34,957 bases of DNA from Alphaproteobacteria bacterium (GTDB lineage: Bacteria > Pseudomonadota > Alphaproteobacteria > Rickettsiales > Midichloriaceae): NCBI GenBank assembly GCA_013288625.1, contig JABDBN010000012.1, positions 1 to 34,957 of the forward strand. The letters run 5' to 3'. Under the pieces are notes generated by a model, which did no database searches, was not told the DNA's origin, and worked only from the letters and a program-made list of their open reading frames with translations. Below are positions 26,037 to 34,957 of this stretch, piece by piece (within the stretch, counting starts at the first letter, position 1; every line of letters begins with the position of its first letter). The translations under genes and the position numbers were made by a program.

Positions 26037-26708
26037 ATGCATTTTGAGTTAGAGTATGTTGATCTTAAATTGGACTCCAGCAGACCTTTGGAAGTTTTTG
26101 GAGCCGTAGTGGGTGCTGCGATTGGTGCCTATGTCAGTTTAAAATTCAAGATAGTTTTTGCCGCACCGGCAGTTGCAGCTATAGCATACTCAGTTGTGAT
26201 GCATCATAAACCTGGCACAGCTATAACAGAAGAAGTAATGCAAATTGTAGGAACTAATGCTCTTATAGGAGCAACTGGAGCAATTGTACTAGGAGCAAAG
26301 GTCGGTTCATATCTTGATGATGTTCGCGCTCAGGGCTTTGCTTTTGCAGCTGAAAATAATATGTCCGAGAAATCTGGAAGTTGGTATAAGTATTTTGCGA
26401 ACCACACAAGTACTGCAAAAGATGCGGTATTGAATAATGCCCATGCGCAAATGATAAAAATACTAAAGTACTTGTTTAATCCCGAAACTGAAGCCCCAAC
26501 TCCAGCCTCCCCAACTCCAGAGCCAACTCCTAAGCCAAAGGCAGAAAAAGCTCCGACTCCCGAGCCAACTCCAGTCAAAGATGATACTATATTCGGCAGA
26601 ATGGATGGTATGAGAGAAGAAGTTTTGAATTCATATCACCAGTATCAGGAGCTTTACCATGATGCATGGAATTTGATGTTTGGAACTAATTCATCTGATG
26701 CTCACTAA
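26037..26708 (+). CDS. Uncharacterised small membrane protein with (PTPEPTP) proline-rich linker
   Basis: Two hydrophobic Gly/Ala-rich segments (VFGAVVGAAIGAYVSLKFKIVFAAPAVAAIAYSVV; GTNALIGATGAIVLGAKVGSYL), then 'PTPASPTPEPTPKPKAEKAPTPEPTP'. Confidence 0.75.
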   Translation: MHFELEYVDLKLDSSRPLEVFGAVVGAAIGAYVSLKFKIVFAAPAVAAIAYSVVMHHKPGTAITEEVMQIVGTNALIGATGAIVLGAKVGSYLDDVRAQGFAFAAENNMSEKSGSWYKYFANHTSTAKDAVLNNAHAQMIKILKYLFNPETEAPTPASPTPEPTPKPKAEKAPTPEPTPVKDDTIFGRMDGMREEVLNSYHQYQELYHDAWNLMFGTNSSDAH

Positions 26709-26749
26709 AACCCCTCCTGGGCGCAGATAATTTTCTCTGACTAGAAGTA

Positions 26750-26920
26750 TACCAAGTCTTTTTTTTAATTGATACTAGGAGCGCACAGCCGAGCCGTAGC
26801 TCGAAGAGCGAAGGCTGGAGCCGATGCCTATCCTTCATAGGTGAGGCGAAGCGCGCACAGCCGAGCCGTAGCTCGAAGAGCGTAGGCTGGACGACGTAGC
26901 AATAAATAAAAGACTTGGTA
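26750..26920. mobile_element. Candidate MITE-like element with 13-bp perfect terminal inverted repeats
   Basis: taccaagtctttt (26750-26762) and aaaagacttggta (26908-26920) are exact inverse complements. They enclose two near-identical ~39-bp direct repeats 'gcgcacagccgagccgtagctcgaagagcg(a/t)aggctgga' at 26781-26819 and 26853-26891. Confidence 0.6.
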
Positions 26921-27003
26921 TTAGACCTTGAGCCTAACATCAAGGTTGAATTTGCGCTATAATCAGGTACAATAAAAGCAGAATAATTCCATATCATATC
27001 AAA

Positions 27004-29790
27004 TTGGCAGATAACACAGCAATAAACCTTTCTACCTCCCTCCCGGTATCTATAGAAGGAGAAATGAGAAAGTCCTATCTTGATTACGCTATGAGCGTAA
27101 TTGTAAGTCGTGCGCTACCGGATGTCCGTGATGGCCTTAAGCCCGTTCACAGGCGCATTCTCTATACCATGCATGAGATGAACAACTATCATGATAAACC
27201 CTATAAAAAATCCGCTCGGGTAGTCGGGGATGTCATGGGTAAATATCACCCGCACGGTGGAGAAGCTATATATATGGCTTTAGTACGTCTGGCTCAGGAT
27301 TTCTCTTTGCGGCTACCGCTTATCGATGGCCAAGGTAACTTTGGCTCCATGGATGGTGATTCGCCAGCGCAGATGCGTTATACCGAAGTGAGGCTTGCTA
27401 AAGTCTCTTCTACCATGCTTGCTGATATCGATTTTGCCACTGTGGATTTCCAGCCTAACTATGACGGCGCCGAAGAAGAACCCAAAGTGCTTCCAACCCA
27501 GTTTCCTAATATTCTTGTAAATGGTGGAAGCGGAATTGCAGTGGGTATGGCAACGAATATCCCAACTCATAATCTGGGAGAAGTTATTGATGCATGCTGT
27601 GCTTATATTGCAAATCCCGAAGTCACTACCGAAGAGTTATTACAGTTAGTACCTGGACCTGATTTCCCTACTGGCGGAATTATTTTGGGCTGTGAAAGAG
27701 CAAAAGTTGCTCTGGCCAGTGGGCGTGGTTCAGTCATAGTCCGCGGCAAAACCGATATTGAAGAAATCGGTGGTAGAAATGCGATAATAATCAAAGAAAT
27801 CCCCTATCAGGTCAATAAATCAGAGTTGCTTAAACATGCTGAACAACTGGTGCGCGATAAAGTTATAGAGGGCATCTCAGAAATGCGCGATGAGTCTAAT
27901 AAGCTGGGTGTCCGTATGGTCATTGAGCTGAAAAAAGATGCAGTTGCTGAAGTCGTACTCAATCAACTTTATAAATACACTAGCTTGCAAACCTCAATTG
28001 GGGTTAACATGTTAGCTTTAAACCATGGCAGACCTATGATGATGGGTTTGCGTCCGATTATTGTTGCCTTTGTTGAGTTCCGTGAAGAAGTAGTGACCCG
28101 CCGCATTGCCTTCAAACTCACTAAGGCTCGCGATCGTGCACATGTATTGATTGGATTGTCACTGGCCGTTGCCAATATCGATGAAGTGATCGCTATGATC
28201 AAAAGCTCAAGTGATCCTGCTGAAGCTAGACAAAAGCTCATGGATAAATTCTGGAATGCCCAAACTGTTATTCCTCTCCTTAAGCTGGTCGATGATTACC
28301 GCAATGAGCTTGTAGACAATAAATGCCGATTTACTGAAGAGCAGGCGACTGCAATTCTTGAGATGAAGCTTTCCCGACTTACCGGATTGGAGAAGAATAA
28401 GATTGAAGCAGAGCTTGCTGAACTCGCCAAGGAAATCAATAGCTTCCTTGAGCTTCTTGCCTCCAGAGAAAAGCTCATGGCGCTTATTAACACCGAGCTT
28501 CTTGAAATAAAAGAAAAGTATGCTACTCCCCGCCGCACTGAAATTCAGGTTTCTGATCTTGATGTTGATATTGAAGATCTTATTCAGCGCGAAGAGATGG
28601 TTGTAACCATCACCATGGGCGGCTATATCAAGCGCGTTCCGCTTGTTACATATCGTGCTCAAAAGCGTGGTGGCAAGGGGAGGGCTGCTATGACAGTCTA
28701 TGAAGATGATATGACAACAGATATTATCGTTGCAAATACCCACACTACCATGTTGTTCTTCTCGGATATTGGAAAGGTCTACCGGCTTAAGGTATATAAA
28801 CTTCCGCTTGGAACACCGCAGTCAAAAGGGCGTGCTCTGGTGAATTTGCTGCCGCTTGCTGAAGGTGAGAAAATCAATAACGTCACGGTTTTACCACAGG
28901 ATGAAAATGCGGATGAGCAATATAGCATTATGTTTGCAACCCGCAAAGGAAATATAAGGCGCAATGCACTGAGTGCGTTTTACAGTATTCAGTCAAATGG
29001 CAAGATAGCGATTCGCCTTGATGAAGATGACAAGCTTATCGGGGTCAATATTTGTCGGGATACTGACCATGTGTTCCTATGCACAAAACGAGGTAAGGCC
29101 TTACGCTCGCCAGCTAATGGTGTCCGGGTATTCAAAAGCCGCACCTCAGATGGAGTGCGTGGTATTAAACTGGCTAAAGAAGGCGATGCAGTAGTATCCA
29201 TGGCAATTCTATCGGAAATTTCCATGACTATTGAAAAGCGTGAGGAGTTCTTAAAAATTCCATTAGAAGCCAGATTGCAAGTTGCCAATACTGTGAACAT
29301 AGAGATGTTTGGTGCCAAAATCCATGAAGCAGGAATTGAGGTATTGCAGGCATTGACGGTGGAAGAGGCCGCTGTGCTTGCCCGTGCTGAGCAGTTTATT
29401 TTGACCCTTACAGAAAACGGTTACGGAAAGCGAACCTCGGCTTATGAATATAGAATTACCGCGCGAGGCGGTCAGGGGGTAGCGAATATTGATACTACAG
29501 AGCGTAACGGTTCTGTGATCGCAAGCTTCCCGGTTTCAGCTACTGATCAGATCATTGTGATTACAAATGCCGGTACCTTGATCCGGACTGTGGTATCGAC
29601 GATTCGAATAACCGGACGCAATGCCATGGGTGTTAAAATTATGGATCTGCGCGAAGGTGAAAAGGTGGTATCTGTCACTCGTGTGCTTTCAGAAAATATG
29701 GCGGATAATGATCAGATCCCACTGGAAGAGAGTGATATCCTCCCTGAAAATCAAGAGGAAGTAATTGTTGAAGACACCCCAACCTCTTAG
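27004..29790 (+). CDS. gyrA: DNA gyrase subunit A
   Basis: 'SYLDYAMSVIVSRALPDVRDGLKPVHRRILYTMHEM', catalytic 'AQMRYTEVRL', GyrA box 'QKRGGKG'. TTG start codon as drawn. Confidence 0.97.
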   Translation: MADNTAINLSTSLPVSIEGEMRKSYLDYAMSVIVSRALPDVRDGLKPVHRRILYTMHEMNNYHDKPYKKSARVVGDVMGKYHPHGGEAIYMALVRLAQDFSLRLPLIDGQGNFGSMDGDSPAQMRYTEVRLAKVSSTMLADIDFATVDFQPNYDGAEEEPKVLPTQFPNILVNGGSGIAVGMATNIPTHNLGEVIDACCAYIANPEVTTEELLQLVPGPDFPTGGIILGCERAKVALASGRGSVIVRGKTDIEEIGGRNAIIIKEIPYQVNKSELLKHAEQLVRDKVIEGISEMRDESNKLGVRMVIELKKDAVAEVVLNQLYKYTSLQTSIGVNMLALNHGRPMMMGLRPIIVAFVEFREEVVTRRIAFKLTKARDRAHVLIGLSLAVANIDEVIAMIKSSSDPAEARQKLMDKFWNAQTVIPLLKLVDDYRNELVDNKCRFTEEQATAILEMKLSRLTGLEKNKIEAELAELAKEINSFLELLASREKLMALINTELLEIKEKYATPRRTEIQVSDLDVDIEDLIQREEMVVTITMGGYIKRVPLVTYRAQKRGGKGRAAMTVYEDDMTTDIIVANTHTTMLFFSDIGKVYRLKVYKLPLGTPQSKGRALVNLLPLAEGEKINNVTVLPQDENADEQYSIMFATRKGNIRRNALSAFYSIQSNGKIAIRLDEDDKLIGVNICRDTDHVFLCTKRGKALRSPANGVRVFKSRTSDGVRGIKLAKEGDAVVSMAILSEISMTIEKREEFLKIPLEARLQVANTVNIEMFGAKIHEAGIEVLQALTVEEAAVLARAEQFILTLTENGYGKRTSAYEYRITARGGQGVANIDTTERNGSVIASFPVSATDQIIVITNAGTLIRTVVSTIRITGRNAMGVKIMDLREGEKVVSVTRVLSENMADNDQIPLEESDILPENQEEVIVEDTPTS

Positions 29791-29793
29791 AAT

Positions 29794-30546
29794 TTAAGCA
29801 CTTTTTTTGTTATTAGTTGTAAATTCAATCGCTCGTAGGAATGATTCTTCTAGTGACTTGCTTTTATAGCTGGATATGAATTTGGTAACTGTGCCCTCGT
29901 AGTGGAGTTTGCCATCGTGAAGTACACTAATCCGGTCACAAATTTCTTCAATATCCGCAAGAATGTGGGAAGTGAAAAATATTGAGCTGCCTTCCTGCTT
30001 ATATTCTTTAAGCATTTTTTTAAGGTAAATTCTGGCACTGGGATCAAGACCCGTCATAGGCTCATCGAGGATTAGGAGTTTAGACTTGGATAGAAAAACA
30101 GAGATAAGGCCAAGCTTTTGCCCCATCCCTTTTGAATAGCTGCTCACGCGTTTATTTAACGCGCGCGGATCAAACCCTAATTCTACACATAGCTCTTCCG
30201 CTTTGGCTTTGTTGTAATGCTGTCCGTAATATCCGCAGGCAATAGATAGGAACTCATGTCCTTTCAGAAGATGAGACGGCATAAATTTCTCAGGAAGGTA
30301 AGTCACATTTTGTTTGGATTCCATATTGGTATTTATATTACCAAATATCCGAATCTCACCTTTGTCCTGACTTAAAAGGCCAAGTATAATTTTTATTATA
30401 GTGGTTTTGCCAATACCATTAAGGCCAACCAGACTATAGATCTCACCCTCTTTCATCTCAAAGCTAATGCCATCTAAGACAACATTATTTTTAAAACTCT
30501 TATAAATATCAATCACTTCTATTGGCGGGGTTTTTTTAACTTTCAT
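29794..30546 (-). CDS. ABC transporter ATP-binding protein
   Basis: Walker A 'GLNGIGKTTIIKI', signature-like 'SYSKGMGQKLGL', Walker B 'KLLILDEPMTGLDPSAR', H-loop 'FFTSHILADIEEICDRI'. Confidence 0.95.
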   Translation of the reverse strand: MKVKKTPPIEVIDIYKSFKNNVVLDGISFEMKEGEIYSLVGLNGIGKTTIIKIILGLLSQDKGEIRIFGNINTNMESKQNVTYLPEKFMPSHLLKGHEFLSIACGYYGQHYNKAKAEELCVELGFDPRALNKRVSSYSKGMGQKLGLISVFLSKSKLLILDEPMTGLDPSARIYLKKMLKEYKQEGSSIFFTSHILADIEEICDRISVLHDGKLHYEGTVTKFISSYKSKSLEESFLRAIEFTTNNKKSA

Positions 30547-30557
30547 ATAGGCTCCAT

Positions 30558-31736
30558 TTAACTTTTATTCCCTTCGGTTATTACCATAGTGGTCAGATTC
30601 ATGGTCTGATTTGGCCTCAGTGTGAACTTAATAAGATCCTTATCATCTCCTAAGACTTCCACCTGAATATTATTATCAGTGCTTGCATATATATTGTCTT
30701 TTATATATACCAGCCTTCTTTTCCAGTTAGGTACTGTTTTGTCAAGGTTTTTAGCTTCCCAGATAAAATCAGCACTATGTCTGGATACAGATTTGATTGT
30801 CAGCTCAGTTCCGGTTTCTTGTGTTGTAAATTTCTTTCCATTCAACCAAATTACCCACTTGTCGTCACCATAATAAATAATTGAATTGAGATAGAAACCA
30901 ATCCCACCAGTAGCCAAAATGCCAAGGGCTTCTTCACGCGCTGTATCGAAGCCTCTTAGAACATTGTCAATCTTATCAAGCTCCTCTTTTGTAAACATCG
31001 ACGACCTGAGTGTTGTTCCCTGAACATCAGGCTGCTTTGCTTGCTGATCTGCGCTAGTAGTATTGCCTTTCTCCATGGTTTCATGCGAGGTGGTATCCCC
31101 ACCGCCTTTGCCTTGCATCCTAGCTAGTTCCTCATCAGAGATGACTAATTCAGGATCGATTCCTTTTTTATCCAAAGGTGTGGTAATGGAAATCAAGCTA
31201 GTCATGGCGCTGTCCTTGACCACAATGCACTTACTTGATATCAGAGTTCTAACTTCTGTTATATCTTCCTGAGTTACTTCTTTTGACGGATTAGCAATTT
31301 TGTCAAAATATTTGCCAAGAATATCGCTGGCTATTACTGCTTCATCCTTAGCAAAGGTACAATCCATTCCCCCATATCCTGGGGTTCGTTCAATATATTC
31401 GCAGCTGCCATCCTTATTTTCACCTTTTATTTTACGATAAATTTTACCAAAGGGTGCATTTTCAAAACAAATCGAAGGAAGACATTGCGCAAAAGTTAAT
31501 GGTACATCATTACAGGATGGAATGCCCAGCTCTTTTATATTAACTTTCTTGATAACATTAAAGTCTGAATCAAGCTCTAAATCTTTATATTTGTTCAGCT
31601 TAACGTTGACGTATGATTTATCGCTATCTTCGTAAGGGATACCATAATCATTAGGAGCACTTAATGTAGATGTGCTCAGCAGCACAATTAGCAGCAAGAG
31701 AAGGAAAACACACAAATTTTTTGTCAAAGTGTACAT
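30558..31736 (-). CDS. Secreted/periplasmic protein of the pilus/T2SS-like assembly operon (C-terminal PilP/GspC-like domain suspected)
   Basis: Signal peptide 'LCVFLLLLLIVLLSTSTLSA'; C-terminal 'FYLNSIIYYGDDKWVIWLNGKKFT...IKFTLRPNQTMNLTTMVITEG' resembles small beta domains of PilP/GspC-type proteins; position after PilO-like and PilMN-like genes. Confidence 0.55.
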   Translation of the reverse strand: MYTLTKNLCVFLLLLLIVLLSTSTLSAPNDYGIPYEDSDKSYVNVKLNKYKDLELDSDFNVIKKVNIKELGIPSCNDVPLTFAQCLPSICFENAPFGKIYRKIKGENKDGSCEYIERTPGYGGMDCTFAKDEAVIASDILGKYFDKIANPSKEVTQEDITEVRTLISSKCIVVKDSAMTSLISITTPLDKKGIDPELVISDEELARMQGKGGGDTTSHETMEKGNTTSADQQAKQPDVQGTTLRSSMFTKEELDKIDNVLRGFDTAREEALGILATGGIGFYLNSIIYYGDDKWVIWLNGKKFTTQETGTELTIKSVSRHSADFIWEAKNLDKTVPNWKRRLVYIKDNIYASTDNNIQVEVLGDDKDLIKFTLRPNQTMNLTTMVITEGNKS

Positions 31737-31737
31737 T

Positions 31738-32448
31738 TTATTTTCCTGGCGGTATAGGTTTGGTTTGAGCTGGCTGTGCCGCTGGTTTTCCTGGCGGTTG
31801 TTTTGCCGGTGCTTTCAGAGGGTTGGCTGCGGTTTTATCCATTATATCCTCCCAAAGCAATTCAACTTTTACATTGACCACATCTGTAAAACGTCCAGAT
31901 GCAATGTTATTGAGAACCGAATCATCTATGCTTGGTACTGCGGTTAAAGTTAAGGCCTTTACCTGGATATGACCTGGTATTTCATGCAGGGAGCTATTAA
32001 GGAAGCTGTAAGCATCCAAATCAGTAAATGAACTGAAGGTCATACCCATTTCAGTATAGGTTATATTGCAAAATTTCGCGTCCTGGAAATCCTGTCTGAT
32101 TTCAGGATTTGAAAGGTTAATAACCAGATTGCTGATCTGATGAACTTTTTTCAGATCATCAAGAATAATTTTGGCCTGCTTGACTTTGATACCACTTCTA
32201 TCGGAATGCTCTTTTCTTACCCTATCATTCCAGAGTTTTAATGAGAACTCAGATTTAAGAATTTTGCTCTTCAATCCATTTAGAGTGTTTTGTATCACTT
32301 TCAGCTCAAGCTTAGATTTGTCTTCAGTACCAGCTGTAAAATAATTATAATAAGCAAATAACGCGAAAACAAAAGATGCAATCAGGAAAGCAACTATTCG
32401 CCCCTGTAATTTCCTAAATGCAAAGCTTCTAAGATGTTTCGGTAACAT
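31738..32448 (-). CDS. PilO/GspM-like inner-membrane protein with Pro-rich C-terminal tail
   Basis: Single N-terminal TM 'GRIVAFLIASFVFALFAYYNYFTA', coiled-coil then alpha/beta domain, tail 'KAPAKQPPGKPAAQPAQTKPIPPGK'; directly downstream of the PilMN-like gene. Confidence 0.5.
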   Translation of the reverse strand: MLPKHLRSFAFRKLQGRIVAFLIASFVFALFAYYNYFTAGTEDKSKLELKVIQNTLNGLKSKILKSEFSLKLWNDRVRKEHSDRSGIKVKQAKIILDDLKKVHQISNLVINLSNPEIRQDFQDAKFCNITYTEMGMTFSSFTDLDAYSFLNSSLHEIPGHIQVKALTLTAVPSIDDSVLNNIASGRFTDVVNVKVELLWEDIMDKTAANPLKAPAKQPPGKPAAQPAQTKPIPPGK

Positions 32449-32585
32449 TAGCTATTCCCCTCGCTTGATTTAGTTGAAGGTGCAGTAGCAGGTGCAGTTG
32501 CTGGTAATTTTTCATTTGGAAAAGTAAGCACTTGATCTTTAGGCTTGGTGTCATCGGAAGGCTGGCTGTCAGGTTTGCCGTTATC
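32448..32585 (-). other. Out-of-frame (+1) continuation of the PilMN-like ORF (45 codons, DNGKPDSQPSDDTKPKDQVLTFPNEKLPATAPATAPSTKSSEGNS*)
   Basis: Frame opened by +1 shift at GCC-CCC-TGA-T; no ATG in that frame; its TAA overlaps the ATG of the next gene (TAATG). Confidence 0.6.
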
Positions 32586-34293
32586 AGGGGGCTTTAACTT
32601 TTGCTTTCAACAACTCCGGATCATAAACTCTAATAAATTTTGCCGTTAAACTTATAGGTTGTGAAACATCAGTTTGTAATCCAAAAACCTGAGGTAGATC
32701 AGAAAGTTCTATTCTATAATCAGGGAAAGAAGTGATCAAATTCAGAGCAAGTTCTTGGTATTTTTTCTGTAACTCTTCTACGGTTTTACCATAGTTTTTA
32801 AGTACAAGCTCTATTTCAACCGTAATAGAATATTTTCTCGGAGTGGCGATGTCTGCCATTGTTAGTGATTTGATTTTATCCGATGCTTTATAATGATATA
32901 ATGATTGGTCTGTAAAGACCCATCTTAGTAATTTAACCCGCTCTATTTCGGGCAGAATTTGGCCAAGCTTCATTGTGAAATCCATAGGATTCACTGCTTC
33001 CATTGTTAAAAAAAGATAGAAATCTACAATTTCATTTAGGTGATCAAGTTTGATATTCTGACCGATTTTACTTTCAGTTTCCTCAATGATCTTCGTATGA
33101 TTCGAGATAAGCGCATTAAATGTCGCTAGCTCGTTGGCTAAGGATGCAAGCGAGGTTCTTATGTTGAAAATGCTATTAAAAATAATTAAAGTAACAATTA
33201 TAATAATTGGAATCAAGATATTAAGCCCAATCCTAATCCTAGAGATATTCTTTGTGAAACTAAATACTTTTTGCGTAATCGGCGTGTGCAAGGTCAGTTT
33301 TCTTTTTGAAATAGTAGAGAAAGAGGTAAGCATAGGTGGGTCAGCGAATTTGTCTTTTTCTCCAGCCGCATCTTTTAAGCGCAGAGCGCGAGCAAGCGTA
33401 TATGGTGTAAACTGATAAACCTTTGTTGCTTTTAATTTCTCGATACGAATGAACTTCTGAATCTCGTCAGAAAGTATAAGATACATATCTACAGATTCTT
33501 CACCACTTATCGAAAGCCGTACTAAGTATTCAATAGAGTTTGATATTTCCTGCTCAATATTGCCGGCTACGACATCCGGATCGGGGTGATTGATGTTATT
33601 TAATAACCTACTGAATATGATCTTACCGTCGTGAAAGGCAACTTGCCTGAACCCACCAGTTTTATGATGCGAGAGAAACAGTTCCCAACGCGCTGCTTTA
33701 GTTTGCTTTGAGGCGCCCGCAAGTGTCGGAACTAATTTAGTTATTTGATCTTTTAACTCGGGTTTTTTTGTGTTGACAAACTTGGTAGTTTCGTCGCCTG
33801 CTCTAAGTTTTTGAATGATGCTATGGATTTCTACTGGTAAAAGGTAAATCCCCTGGATGATATTTAAATAGGGTAAAAAGAAATCAAGCCAGGTAGTAAG
33901 AGGGGCTTCTATGGGAGTTGACATAAAGGTATACACAAAATCCCGGCGGCCTGTTGGTAGCCTTTCGAGTTGAATACATGCTTTAAGGTGGTTCTTTGGG
34001 ATTTCTTTTTCAAGCCGCTTGCGTGCCAAGCTTGAAATTCCTATTGTACCTGCCGTAGGTATAGTTCTTTGAACATAGGTTTGATCAAGTGTATCCATGT
34101 ATAGATAGATAGGGGCAGAAGTGTCTGCTAATAAAAGCTGTTTTAACTTTACCGTATCATTATCATCGACGCTGCGGACGAATAGCTTGGCCTTGCTCGC
34201 CCCATCATTGCAATAGGCCACAACAATCCCTTCTTCACCTATTGCAATGTGAAAACTATTATTGGTTTTTTTAGTTAGATTTATGGGCATCAA
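32584..34293 (-). CDS. PilM-PilN/GspL-like protein (cytoplasmic actin-like domain, TM, periplasmic PilN-like domain)
   Basis: Cytoplasmic N-terminal domain with 'YVQRTIPTAGTIGISSLARKRLEKEIP', TM 'RIGLNILIPIIIIVTLIIFNSIF', then PilN-like 'LASLANELATFNALI...GQILPEIERVKLLRWVF'. Confidence 0.55.
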   Translation of the reverse strand: MMPINLTKKTNNSFHIAIGEEGIVVAYCNDGASKAKLFVRSVDDNDTVKLKQLLLADTSAPIYLYMDTLDQTYVQRTIPTAGTIGISSLARKRLEKEIPKNHLKACIQLERLPTGRRDFVYTFMSTPIEAPLTTWLDFFLPYLNIIQGIYLLPVEIHSIIQKLRAGDETTKFVNTKKPELKDQITKLVPTLAGASKQTKAARWELFLSHHKTGGFRQVAFHDGKIIFSRLLNNINHPDPDVVAGNIEQEISNSIEYLVRLSISGEESVDMYLILSDEIQKFIRIEKLKATKVYQFTPYTLARALRLKDAAGEKDKFADPPMLTSFSTISKRKLTLHTPITQKVFSFTKNISRIRIGLNILIPIIIIVTLIIFNSIFNIRTSLASLANELATFNALISNHTKIIEETESKIGQNIKLDHLNEIVDFYLFLTMEAVNPMDFTMKLGQILPEIERVKLLRWVFTDQSLYHYKASDKIKSLTMADIATPRKYSITVEIELVLKNYGKTVEELQKKYQELALNLITSFPDYRIELSDLPQVFGLQTDVSQPISLTAKFIRVYDPELLKAKVKAP

Positions 34294-34454
34294 AAATTAT
34301 ACAATCAATTCATCTGGTTAGAGCATTCCATTTAGTTATATTATTACCATTGCATTAGGTAAAGCCTAAATTAAACTTTAATACTATGTTCTAAGAAGTT
34401 GAAAAGTCTTTTGATTTGCTCTAAATTATATAGGAAAAACTTATCTGGGATAAT

Positions 34455-34957
34455 GTGAAAGTTCATGAAGTTATAGAAAGCAAGCGCAAAGAAGCTCGAT
34501 CAGGTGGTGGTCAGGATAAAATTGATAAGCAACATGAGAAAGGAAAACTGACAGCAAGAGAAAGATTGGATGTATTGCTAGATCCAGGGTCATTTGAAGA
34601 AATTGGAATGTTTGTTGAACACAGATGTACCAACTTCGGCATGAATGATAAAATTGTTCCCGGAGATGGTGTTGTTGCAGGTCATGGAACCATTAGTGGG
34701 CGCCTGGTATTTGTATATAGCCAGGATTTTACAGTCTTTGGCGGATCATTAAGCGAAACCAATGCCAAAAAGATATGCCAGATACAGGATGCTGCTATTA
34801 GAAATCGTGCCCCCCTTATCTGTATAAACGATTCGGGTGGTGCAAGAATCCAGGAAGGGGTGGATTCTTTAAGCGCATACGGAGAGATTTTTCAGCGCAA
34901 CGTCGATGCTTCTGGTGTTATTCCTCAAATATCATTGATTATGGGGCCATGTGCTGG
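34455..34957 (+). CDS. pccB: Propionyl-CoA carboxylase beta subunit (carboxyltransferase), 3' truncated by window edge
   Basis: Translated from GTG: '[168 protein letters not shown]'. Absent from the ORF track because it has no stop in the window. Confidence 0.93.
   Translation, partial: MKVHEVIESKRKEARSGGGQDKIDKQHEKGKLTARERLDVLLDPGSFEEIGMFVEHRCTNFGMNDKIVPGDGVVAGHGTISGRLVFVYSQDFTVFGGSLSETNAKKICQIQDAAIRNRAPLICINDSGGARIQEGVDSLSAYGEIFQRNVDASGVIPQISLIMGPCA

Noticed and set aside
26686-26997. 103-aa minus-strand ORF with repeated 'LFELRLGCA'
   Set aside because: The repeated peptide comes from the two direct repeats inside the MITE-like element; no independent coding evidence.

Overview
The window looks like a low-GC alphaproteobacterial chromosome, probably from an intracellular Rickettsiales-like lineage (inferred from GyrA, PccB and porin character, ankyrin/TPR proteins and a palindromic dispersed repeat). 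Housekeeping genes recognised: pdxH, corA, tag, comEB-like dCMP deaminase, truA, gyrA, the 5' part of a propionyl-CoA carboxylase beta subunit running off the right edge, an ABC ATPase, an FAD amine oxidase, a PhzF-family protein, a porin, four GNAT acetyltransferases, a class-I glutamine amidotransferase, a methyltransferase and tRNA-Ser(UGA). The accessory part (about 2.9-4.8 kb and 7.8-22.1 kb) carries large host-interaction-like proteins. These are: a TPR protein with an NB-ARC/STAND-like winged helix but no P-loop; a 1017-aa orphan; a 375-aa protein built almost wholly of an unrecognised 21-22-residue repeat; an HExxH protein with about seven 29-30-residue repeats; a protein with a candidate clan-CD His/Cys dyad fused to ankyrin repeats; and a Ser/Thr-rich VNTR-bearing membrane protein. 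Gene fossils (a RhuM-family pseudogene and the C-terminal remnant of a tyrosine integrase next to tRNA-Ser) indicate past mobile-element activity. The pilus/T2SS-like assembly operon at the right end has a candidate +1 frameshift site (CCC-UGA) whose alternative frame runs to a TAATG overlap with the next gene. GyrA has an atypical quinolone-resistance-determining region (HPHGGEAIYM). All assignments come from reading the sequence only; no database search was run.
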